Shown here piece after piece: positions 36,315-46,690 of a stretch of DNA of 64,000 nucleotides (the stretch's first letter is position 1; the number at the start of each line of letters is the position of its first letter). The position numbers and the translations under genes are program-made. The stretch lies in contig NC_092574.1 of NCBI RefSeq assembly GCF_037975245.1, forward strand, positions 27,574,713 to 27,638,712. The letters are read 5' to 3'. The stretch is from Apostichopus japonicus (lineage: Eukaryota > Echinodermata > Holothuroidea > Aspidochirotida > Stichopodidae). The notes under the pieces are model-generated. The model was not told where the DNA came from, made no database searches, and saw only the letters and a program-made list of their open reading frames with translations.

Positions 36315-38329
36315 TGCCTTTAAAAAAAAAACCTACATTTGAAGTCATGGCAACTGGTCACCTTGCTAGGCCAACCATTCTTAGTAAAGTGCTTTCTGGT
36401 GAAATGAGGGTTTCTAACCACAGAGGTGATTAGAATTGTTTGTTCTAATTCTTGTTCCCTTAATATATTATCTCTCAAACATGACACAGTCCCATAAGCA
36501 TTTTTTGCCTTCAAATTCCCCTTAAGTGAGTATTTTTCTTTAGTAGAATCCCCCACAAAGTTGATATTAAAATATATACAGCACATAGCATACCAACCAG
36601 ATAACTGGTATTTGGTATCAACAGTTGGTTGAGCTTTATGAGGTGTTGACAGATTTTGAGCAGACATAGTGTGTCCTTTGACACTAGTTGGGGATTAGTC
36701 ATGCCAAGTCCCAACTTGGCCCAATAGCAGAAGACCAATCCCATCCCTTGAAAGTAGTGTTACTGTGCAGTTAGTCATGATCCTTTCCATGATGAAAGTG
36801 ACAATTCATGAGAATACAAGTTAGCTTATCCCGTGTCTACCGTTTGTCAGTCGCTGCAGCATTGTATGATGGGAATGGTCCGCACATGTGACATCCATGT
36901 ATTTGTTGCAGGAACACAGAAGCAGCAGTCGGAAATGATTTTGTATAGAAAAGATTTCTCATAAACTGTGTGGATTGTACCTCAGGTTTATTGTAAACCT
37001 ACCATTCAACTTAGTCTGGAAAGGAACAGGTTTGACCATAAAGGGAAAAGTTTTGTATCTTATTTGGTCAAAGGAGGCAGCAAATACTTTTAACTGGTTA
37101 TAAACTAACTTATGTGGATAAACAGATTAAAAGTATAGACTACATATATTCCTTGGATCATTTCTCTGTGGAATTATATTGGATTAACTGTAGCTAAACT
37201 GGCAAAATTGTCACTGTTGTTTTGAAATTTACTTCTGAATATTGATTGCTGTTCTTATTGGAATGTTTCTGCCACAGTGAGTTGTGTCCAACACTAGGAA
37301 GTTCAATTTCAGCTACGTTTCATCAACAACAGCAAAGGGAGCAGTGACTTTGGGTGTTGTATACCCTGAGTAGTTCAGTGTTCACCATAGTGGGTTACAT
37401 AGAAGTTACTGTTGAGTAAGTATTAATCATGTTATCTCTGAACTGAACACCTATTTAGAATGAAAACCAAGAAGTAAATTAAAAGGAAGGAAAACATAAA
37501 AATGAATCTCAAAATCTGGAGACTGAAGTTTATCCTAAGACGGGCTTATAACCAAATATACAGTATCTCACTAAAGACCAATATGTTAAAATTAAACTCT
37601 GAAGTACTCTTGGCACATCAGTTTGGGTGTGATTTCCTTTTTCATGTTAATTAAATGATACAAATACTTAACCTGGGAGGTTAGGCAAGCAAAGCATTAT
37701 ATTCACTTAGGATTAGCTTTCTAACAAGGATCTTGGACTATGTGACTGACTGACATCGACAGTTTAAATGCACTAAGTACCATCACTTGATTATTTGAGA
37801 GAGAGAGACATTATACTGTAGTAAAACAATATGAGTGATGAGTAAATGGATTTGTGAAGAAGGTTACATTGGCCAGTGGTGTATTAACACTCATAACTGA
37901 TACATTGGCCAGTGCTGTGGTGTATTAACACTTATACATTGGCCAGTGGTGTATTCACACTGATACATTTGCCTCAGTGGGCTGTTGTATTTTCATTAAA
38001 ACTATTTCCATAGACAAAATTCAACAATTCATTTAACCATATTTCCATATAAAATCAATGTGAGATGTCAGCATCACACTCTTTAAATGCTACTTGTGAA
38101 AGTGATTACCTCATAAAGAACTCTGTTTTTGTCATCAAATGCACTTGCACACATATACTACTAGAGAAGTACTTGTACAATTGTGTGATATTTTGTAACT
38201 TAAAAGATGAATGAAACTCAGAACATCAATCAAAGTGTCAAAAAAGTTGTCAGAAAATGAAATGATAAATGTCAAGAGAGACATCTGCAATAATAACTGT
38301 ACATAGCATTTATAATTAAAAGATATTGT
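36315..38329. other. Intron sequence with a short repeat
   Basis: Apart from the tentative exon at 36912, this holds a small tandem repeat at about 37868-37985 (TACATTGGCCAGTG, TGTATTAACAC; four partial copies). An acceptor-flanked open stretch at 37290-37355 (ELCPTLGSSISATF) has no clear donor and is not called. Confidence 0.35.
36912..36942 (+). CDS. Helical-repeat gene, tentative 31-base exon
   Basis: Acceptor TGTATTTGTTGCAG, then G plus ten codons NTEAAVGNDF, then donor GTATAG. Its incoming phase fits the exon ending at 29071 (TG plus G gives tryptophan), and its outgoing phase 0 fits the exon at 39186. Being so short, it could arise by chance. Confidence 0.25.
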
Positions 38330-38545
38330 ACTGTCAGTAATAAACATGTAAATAAGTAGTGTTAGTATTTTAATCTCCCTGTAGACACTGTGTATATTGT
38401 ACTGTAGGTAATAAACATGTAATTAAATAAGAAGTGTTTGTATTTTAATCTCTGTGTATATTGTACTGTAGGTAATAAACATGTAAATAAGAATGGTTTG
38501 TATTTTAATCCCTTTGTGTATATTGTATCAACAGTAGGCACATTC
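38330..38545. repeat. About 60-bp tandem repeat, 3-4 copies
   Basis: The unit contains GTAATAAACATGTAAATAAG, then TTTGTATTTTAATCTC and TGTGTATATTGTACTGTA. The copies differ by small indels. Confidence 0.85.
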
Positions 38546-38849
38546 AACAAATAAATGATCTAAATAAGATCATCCAATATAAATTTTAACGAACTCTACA
38601 AAAATATATAGAAAATGACTAAGAATTATGTAACAATTGTGGATCCAATATAGGACTGTATATGCTGATTTAAGTTATAACCACAATAAATCAAAGGTCC
38701 CATGTTTGCCAAGAAGCAATTGATCTTGAAATGCTCCTTTAAAATATTAACCAATCAATAGTAACCTTCATCTAAGCCTAATGGAAACATTGTATGACAA
38801 GAAAATAGATGTGAATTGATGATGAAAAGAACTCATACTGCAATCAATT

Positions 38850-39240
38850 TTCCTGCAGGCCTATCCACTGGTGCACCAAGTACAATCAGGACCGACCATC
38901 CTTAGTTGTATTTCTTTTAACTGTAGGTCACAAACTGTGAACACTTTTGAAATGATCTTCCTGCAGGCCTATCCACTGGTGCACCTTGAAGTACAATCAG
39001 GACTGACCATCCTTTAATTGTATTTCTTTTAACTGTAGGTCACAAACTGAACACTTTTGAAATGATTTTCCTGCAGGCCTATCCACTGGTGCACCTTGAA
39101 GTACAATCAGGACTGACCATCCTTAGTTGTATTTCTTTTAACTGTAGGTCACAAACTGAACACTTTTGAAATGATTTTCCTGCAGGCCTATCCACTGGTG
39201 CACCTTGAAGTACAATCAGGACTTCTTTCTGCCTTCCTCG
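38850..39240. repeat. 109-bp tandem array carrying a splice acceptor and exon 5' part
   Basis: Four copies starting near 38853, 38962, 39072 and 39181. Each begins TTTTCCTGCAGGCCTATCCA followed by CTGGTGCACC, then GTACAATCAGGAC. The first three continue with a shared tail (CTTTTAACTGTAGGTCACAAACTG...CTTTTGAAATGAT). The fourth leaves the array and reads on as exon d. Confidence 0.9.
39186..39240 (+). CDS. Helical-repeat gene, exon d (end uncertain)
   Basis: Acceptor ATTTTCCTGCAG, then a phase-0 frame reading AYPLVHLEVQSGLLSAFLGG, an amphipathic helix like the other exons. It remains open to a stop at about 39263. The donor is unclear: GTGGCC after CTTCCTCG would leave one base and fit the exon at 46634, but is a weak site. 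The acceptor and first 45 or so bases of this exon occur three more times upstream in a 109-bp tandem array (38850-39185). This last copy is the only one whose reading continues as a helix. Confidence 0.42.
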
Positions 39241-40309
39241 GTGGCCTGTTAATTGACTTTTAACTAGATTTGACCAATATGTATGCAATTTTCTCCACAG
39301 TGACTTGTTCTCATGATGCTGTTTGGTGTGGATAGACTTATACTGCAGTTTGAAGATAAAATGATATTATATGATACTTAATACTTGCAGATGAAGGAAT
39401 TAGATCTGAAATAAGCAAACTTATTTGCATTGATATTAGTTTTGATCCAGCATTTAGTTTTTCTTGTTGCTCATAATGTTATGACACATGAATAATTTAC
39501 AAGGAAATGCAATTAGTAGAAACCACGTTTAGAGTAACTGGAGTACATAGGATGGAAAACTGAAATGAATTTATCATGGATAGGAACTAATAGTGAGTTA
39601 GCCTTATTTATGTGTGCCTGTATTGCTTGAATCACTGAACTCAGTATTTATGTATGTGTGCCTGTATTGCTTGAAACACTGAACTGTACATGCCACCAGT
39701 ATGGAACCTATCATGTAAATTGTAAACAATCAGAGCTAATAACTCTTATGCTGAGACATTAGTTCTCTATGCCCTCCCATATTTGGTTTGCTCTCTAGAA
39801 GGGCCTTTGGGATGCCCTGGGTCTGTGTAGCATGGGAGGTAATGCCTACAGTCTGTGATTACAAAATGCAAAGTTCACATGATTTGGTCAAATGAACTAG
39901 AAGGTTTCTGTTTGAGCTGAGTAGAGTATGTTCTACTTGACAAATATGTATCTTGGTTGGATATTACACAGTAATTATAGTTGTGATTCAAAGGATATCC
40001 CATCATGCTCATGCTTCTGTACTATTTATGTACCAACAAACTAAAGTATGGTTAAACAAAATACCTTGACAGCTAAGTGAACATACCAGTTGAGTCACAA
40101 CTAAGGACAAACAAGATTATGAAAGGAAACAAACTTTGAATGACATCACAGATCACTATTAATCCATTTTCAATATTGTATACAGCTCAATGTTCTTTCC
40201 TTTCCTATAGTTAGAGTCATATTCTCTTTATTGCATTGTCAGGATGTATTACATTAATGTATCAGTGTGCACTTATTTTGGTATAAATGGACCTTGCAGT
40301 GAACTTGCA

Positions 40310-42560
40310 CGGATAAGATAAACAAGATCAACTTTATTAAACCCAACAAAGGGTAATTGAATGCTCGCATAAAACAGTAAACAGTATACAAAAATATATA
40401 AAAAAATAACATGATAAAGATATTTACAAACAATCCTAAAACTAGACTATGGACAAGGCAAGATATTGGAACAGTCCTAACAATCGGTACCAAACAGGCA
40501 AGCTTTAGCGTTTGAAATTTAAGTTGTGAAGTTTCTGAAGTTTAATGCATTGTGGAATAAATGAGGAGGAGTGTCCATTTGTACTGGCCAATGGCAAACA
40601 GCATTCTACCATTTTGAGGGATCACTGCCTTGTTCAGAAGCACATGAAGTGGGTGGCTATCATCATGCATAGTCTGTCTAGTTTAACCTCCAGAAGTTGT
40701 TGGTAGGACATGATGCCAATATTGGCTGACTTTCCCCGATCACACAACCAATAATGCCTTCAATATTGTGTTTATCTTCGTTACTCACATACCCACCCTA
40801 TGATACCAAGTTATATTGCCATACCCCACAAATAACATAGTTATAAAACTACTCACATACCCACCCTATGATACCAAGTTATATTGCCATACCCCACAAA
40901 TAACATAGTAATAAAACTACTCACATACCCACCCTATGATACCAAGTTATATTGCCATACCCCACAAATAACATAGTTATAAAACTACTCACATACCCAC
41001 CCTATGATACCAAGTTATATTGCTATATCCCACAAATAACATAGTTATAAAACTACTCACATACCCACCCTATGATACCAAGTTATATTGCCATACCCCA
41101 CAAATAACATAGTTATAAAACTACTCACATACCCACCCTATGATACCAAGTTATATTGCTATATCCCACAAATAACATAGTTATAAAACTACTCACATAC
41201 CCACCCTATGATACCAAGTTATATTGCCATACCCCACAAATAACATAGTTATAAAACTACTCACATACCCACCCTATGATACCAAGTTATATTGCTATAT
41301 CCCACAAATAACAGAGTTATAAAACATGGCAGGAATGTTGATATGAAGATTTAATTTGTTCATCATGCGCAGACAATACATACTAGAGTTCAGTGTCTTC
41401 AATAATACATGCTCATGCCAGGAAACCTGTTTATCTATCACCACCCTGAGATACTTATAATTATCCACCCTTTAAACGATACTTACCTTAGATATGATAA
41501 CTTCAGTTGAACATTCCTGGACTACTGAAAATTGAAAATCAATCACCATTTCTTTTGTCTTATTAACATTAAGTTCTAAATTTTTTTTGCCCACAATAGT
41601 TCACAAAATCATTGATCTGATCCATGTGCGCAATTTCATCATTATTTGATATTAAACCCATGAAGGCAGTATCATCTGCAAATTTGACCAATGTTCAGTT
41701 TTCATTATTTGACCTTTTGCATCGGATGTGTACAGAGTGAATAAGAAGATTGCTAGCACAGTACCTTGTGGTGCACCAGTGTTTGACGTGATGACATTAG
41801 ATATGCTGTTAGATGTTCTGATGCACCAGTGTTTGACGTGATGACATTAGATATGCTGTTAGATGTTCTGATATTAACATAAATGGTAAGTTAATTAAAA
41901 ATCCACAGTATGAAATCATGACAAACATTCATTTCTAGTAACTTGTTGGATAAACTGGGGGGCTGAATAGTGTTGAAAGCAGAAGAGAAATAATGAAACA
42001 TAACTCTAGTAGAATGACACAGATTTAAATGCTCCAGATGTGAATACAATTTTTCGAAACTATATATACAACAGCATCCTTAGTACTGTGCTTTGACCTG
42101 TACGCAACTGTAGAAATGGTTTGGATCATGTCATCATTTCTGTAGCTCTTCAGCTTCCTCTGAAAAATCATGGCCATCAAACCTACTGTAAAATTTGTAT
42201 TTAGTTGAATTGCATAATCAATGGATGAATTAGGTAATTTAAATGTTTTACTAGTATCATTTGTATAGCAACTCATCATACGCATGCCAGCCCAGGCTTG
42301 CTTCATATTGTAGTCAGTAAAGTTTCTCTTTATTTTTGCATTTGTAATCCTCTCTTTCCTTCTTATAACCTCGTTGAGCTCTTTTTGAACAGTTTTCAAT
42401 GGATCTTATCACCCTGTCCAAAAATTCTTTTCTTCTTATTTGTAAATGATTTGACTTCCCTGGTAATCCAAGGTTTATTCATTGACAAGATGAAATAACA
42501 ATTGTAGCAACACAATTCATGATATGCTTTTTGAAAGTGTACACCCCTCCCATTGGGTGT
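40310..42560 (-). pseudogene. CR1/Rex-type LINE, decayed reverse transcriptase
   Basis: On the minus strand, in order from high to low coordinates: a linker KPWITREVKSFTNKKKRIFG (near 42470); KELNEVIRRKERITNAKI and DYNMKQAWAGMR; STKDAVVYI; SSAFNTIQPPSL; TGAPQGTVLAIFLFTLYTSD (near 41770); the catalytic FADDTAF (near 41675); LELNVNKTKEMVIDF; and a C-terminal HPLHVLL, NGRMLFA and SSSFIPQCIKLQKLHNLNF. These are the landmarks of non-LTR reverse transcriptases of the CR1/Rex group. Several frameshifts and stops separate them. The endonuclease is missing. A 49-bp tandem duplication lies at about 41772-41870, and a 68-bp array (40785-41325) interrupts the coding order. The 3' end (TTATCTTATCC type) lies near 40312. 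Confidence 0.85.
40785..41325. repeat. 68-bp tandem array inside the LINE
   Basis: Eight near-identical copies of ACTCACATACCCACCCTATG, then ATACCAAGTTATATTGCCATACCCCACAAATAACATAGTTATAAA. Copies alternate between CCATACCCC and CTATATCCC variants, which suggests recent doubling of a two-unit block. It sits between the catalytic and C-terminal parts of the reverse transcriptase. Confidence 0.95.
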
Positions 42561-43902
42561 GGCCTCATCAAAAGATGTGCTATGGATACGAAATTGCATT
42601 GTTTTACCCATCTCACACACTGGAAGAGAGTTAAGAACTTCTTCTTTCACTATATACTGTAACTGGTCCATTCTCTTCTCATTTCTTACAGCTAACTTTA
42701 ACTTTGAGAAAAGAGAAGTTGTTCTCCTGTCTTACATTTTTGTTACTTTATGTTTATATTAACAGAATATTTGAGATCCTGTAAGAAAGACTGGCAAAGT
42801 AATTACCTGTAGCCTCTTGTTGCAGTAGTTTAATTTGAAATATAGCAACTTTTGGCAGCCAATATTTGTCTGATATTTGATATGGAGATACTCAATTGCA
42901 GTTATTAACTGCCAAGGGCAGTTAGTGTCACATAGATCTCTCTTGAGATAATCACATCTGGGAAAAAGTTAAAACCAAGTGTTGACTGATTCTCAACTCA
43001 TGAACTATGTTTGAAATAAGTTTGATTGAAACATGCCCCAGGTTTGGTTACAACTTTACAGCTATCAAATGCCATATTCCTTTACTCAGCCAATCAGTAA
43101 TGCTTGAATTAGGTTTATGGTTTATGCTGGGAGTTACATGTACAGTATGTGCATTGCATACTTCACAGTAGAGGTGGTGGACATGGGCAGGTGGAGAAGG
43201 GAAGAAGGGAAGGGCTAGGGAGGGTGTGCATCTCACAACCAGATTTATCTAAATTAAGAATCTTGTTTTATTTGTAGTAGTACTTTATTACAGGCAACTT
43301 ATGCCCAAATTATTACTCACCAGAGTAAGAAAAGTAACATAGAAAAGTAATTTGAAATATTTGGAATGTAAATACTTCATAAGTAAACCACATGGGTATA
43401 CAGTAATAAAACTAAAAGTACATAGCTTGTTGCATGGATATGGTAAGCTTGGGTACTAAAAGATAGAAGTTGCATATCAATGCTGGTCATAAATTTATGT
43501 AACTAGTTTTCATTCCAAATGATAGAAATGAAGAAGTAAACTTCAGATTTTTCCTTTCAAAGAATTATTGTTAGGCAATGTTCTAAGTTTTGTTGGTCAA
43601 CTTCCCTCAGTTAAAGAATGCTAGAAAAAAGAAAATTCCAAAGAGATGACAGTTATAATGGTGGAAGAAGACATTCATGACTCATGGTTTCAAAGTGTAA
43701 AGTGGGCACAAATATGAATTTGAACAGCCTCAGGATCTGGACAATTAAAATATGTGTAGTACAGTATGTATTGTTACCAGTATGGGTATGGTCAATAAGA
43801 GTATGAATGCAGTGATAAAACTCAATAGTACAAATACCTGTGAAGATCGAGTACAAACCATGCTGTATGTATTTGCCAGTCTGGATAAGAGTAGAGTAAG
43901 AC
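42561..43902. other. Unique DNA
   Basis: No gene or repeat recognised. The open frames here overlap on opposite strands. Confidence 0.35.
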
Positions 43903-43910
43903 TATATATG

Positions 43911-45092
43911 CAGTGTTTGCACAGGTTATCCGGGTACCCGCCCGACGCGATACTACCCGGTTCTTAATTTAATACCCGAATCCTACGCAACGTGTGATTT
44001 TTCTTTTTTTTGGGCAAACCGATGGTTAGGCAGATTCCCCATTGACTTAGTGTGGTGTTAGGCTACCATGTGGTCAAAGATAACAGCAATAACGAAAGGA
44101 ACCCGCCCGACGCGATACTACCCGGTTCCTAATTTATTTCCCGAATCCAATGCAAAGTGTGATTTTTGTTTGCAAACCGATGTTTAGGCAGATTTCCCAT
44201 TGACTTAATGTGGTGTTAGGCTACCATGTGGTCGAAGATAACAGCAATAATGAAAGTATTCCATGGATATCTTATAAATGCCTCACAATTTCACCTAATA
44301 AACAGAACGCTAGGCTAGATTACCCCATTGACGTAGTGTGGTGTTAGGCAACCATGTGGTCGAACGTACCAGCAATAATGAAAGTATTCCATGGATATCT
44401 TATATCTGCGTCACAATTTCAGCTAATAAACAGAACGCTAGGCTAGATTACCCCATTGGCTTAGTGTGGTTTTAGGCTACCATGTGGAAGAAATTGAAAG
44501 AATTCTCACAATTATTATTTATTCATTCGTTTATTTCATAGAAGGAAAGGGCTGACAAGGGATTTTACGAGATGTTAATGGATTATAGATGGGATAACTA
44601 AAAAATAATAATCGCAAGTGGCTTTTTACTAATCGTTTATTCCAAATGCGATCAAATTGCGCGAATCGCACAATCTTGCGGCTAATGCGAACACTGGGCC
44701 TGCATAATAGATAGTAGTAGTCACAACTGTTTAAGAGCTAAATTGGGTAGTGGTCTGATCCAATAGAGGTGGAGAGCAAGCATAAGCAGCGGCGCGAGTG
44801 CTACTGTATGTTAGTAATGATGTTAATTATATGAAGTTATTAACAAGTTAATGAAAGAAACAAAAGCAAATAGAAATTATTGAGGAAGGTTTTATACCTT
44901 ATCTTACACCTACGTATTTGAACATGAAAACATTGTCAGTAGAGAATATAATGCATTTATTACAGCATCCAATATGTAATTTCTTGAAAATCGTGATACA
45001 CGAGGGTAAATAATTTTTTCTGGTTACGCGGAGACCCGACGGAATGGCTCTCGGGTACCCGGTTCCCGATTTTTAGACCCATGTAAACACTA
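43911..45092. mobile_element. hAT-like transposon, 1.18 kb, with internal repeats
   Basis: The left end CAGTGTTTGCACAGG and inverted right end TAGTGTTTACATGGG are related. Perfect 8-bp duplications TATATATG lie at 43903-43910 and 45093-45100. Both subterminal parts contain CGGGTACCCG/CCGGGTACC words. The left half has four imperfect copies of a roughly 140-bp unit with CAGATTCCCCATTGACTTAG and GTGTTAGGCTACCATGTGGT. ACCCGCCCGACGCGATACTA occurs twice (about 43936 and 44101). No coding capacity. Confidence 0.88.
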
Positions 45093-45260
45093 TATATATG
45101 GCCTCAACAGTACAAACCATGCTTGTAGTTACATGTGTCATTGCTGTTTCATATAGTTAGATTATGGCTCCAAGAGTACCATGCTATAATGTAGTATCTG
45201 AGTAAGAGTATATATGTGCAAAAATCTGCCAACTTATGCTAATTGTTGCAACAACTTCTA

Positions 45261-45560
45261 GTCACAAAGTCTGACATGGCTGATATATTGGGACAAGTTG
45301 TGAGTCAAGTAGGGGCACGTTTTCAAGATAACCATTATGTGATCCAAGGTCACTAAAGGTCAATTATGGGTCAAAATAAACTATTTTTTAGCAATAACTT
45401 GTGAAACTCCCACTAGCAGGGTCCGACATGGTTGATATTTTGGGACTAGTTGTAAATTGAGTGAGGGATTGTTTCCAAACATAACGGTAATGTGATCCAA
45501 GGTCAACAAAGGTCAATTAGGGGTCACAAACTAGTATTTTTGCAATAACTTGAGAACAAA
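45261..45560. repeat. GGTCAA-type repeat, two copies of about 165 bp
   Basis: Both copies contain GACATGG(C/T)TGATAT, ATTTTGGGACTAGTTGT (or close), then TGTGATCCAAGGTCA, AAAGGTCAATTA, GGGTCA and GCAATAACTTG. A degenerate extension with GGTCA words runs on to about 45670 (GACCTGTGACCTCAAGTTGACC). Confidence 0.7.
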
Positions 45561-46633
45561 ATGTCCATCAAGGTTGGGAGTTACGCTATTGTAATCCAAT
45601 AGACGACCCGCATCTAGATGACCTGTGACCTCAAGTTGACCTCCGATGACCTGTTTTCTTTCAAGTTGATTATTTGAATTTTCGTGGCAATATTCCAATC
45701 TAAACTGTCCATAAGTTGACTCCTCTGCAACCTTTGTGTGCAAAGTTATTTAGAGATCAAGGTTTTGTTTGGTTTTGTTAAAATTCTTAATAAGTACAGT
45801 TAGGATGATTCTGTGAGTTCTTTAAAAAAAGCCTACAATTGCTCATATTAGACAACCTTTCTTCAACAGGTTCTCAAAAGGACCAACAGTTGATTTGTGA
45901 TATTTTTTGCAATAATATTGTGTGTGAACATCAGACCACATAACAGTTTTAGGACAGAGCTGGTCCCTTGTAATATTCCTTACAAGCAAGAAACCATAGT
46001 GCCCTTGGGCTCTTGTTTTACCTAATTTCACAGAGGAAAAGTCTGAAACACCTGTTTATTCCTTGCAATGGAAGGAAATGACACAATTTCACAAGCTATC
46101 TGTAAAACCTAAAGAAATATATTCAAGAGAATGGACCGAAGTACACAGGCTAGCACCAGCCTAACAGTCTTAAACAAAACAGAGCGATTTGATTGACACA
46201 TGATCTGTTGGGTGGGGCTTGCAAATTTTGATTGAAGTTTGTAGAATCTACGGTCTCATTTAAAAAATCTGGCGAATTTTAATCAGCTCAAAATGTTTAA
46301 TGACAGATAACTCAAGGAAAATAATGATTATTAATATTATAATTGCATAGAACCGTGTTATTTTCACTGAGCTTTTAGGGCAGTAAGCTGGAAAAATTTA
46401 AGTTTAAATTTGTCAGGCACTCATTGAGACTTAAATACAAGTATGGGTACAAGTAAAAGTATGCATACTGTACAGCTTCAAGAACAACATGAACAGCTTT
46501 ATGTGTCATTACTAGTACCAGTACAAGCCTAAGTGTATGCCTTGTGTATAGTTTGTCTAGTTAGGGATTAGTTAGGTGGTGTTTTAATGAAATTCAAAAA
46601 GAGGCTTAATTTTAACCTACATTTTATGGTCAG

Positions 46634-46690
46634 CTACCAACACTCTGAATGGAATACTTCACACCCACCTGCCAAGAGCAACTTTAATTG
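46634..46690 (+). CDS. Helical-repeat gene, exon e
   Basis: A 57-base exon between CATTTTATGGTCAG and donor GTAAAG. It has two bases, 18 codons TNTLNGILHTHLPRATLI, and one base (G). The next exon begins TT, so the split codon is GTT (valine) and the helix continues as RATLI-V-ANLCSILIL. The hydrophobic continuity across a 12-kb intron is a good sign. The polypyrimidine tract of the acceptor is weak. Confidence 0.48.

Noticed and set aside
37289-37360. Possible exon ELCPTLGSSISATF after TTTCTGCCACAG
   Set aside because: Donor unclear and glutamine-rich end; weaker than the 36912 alternative.
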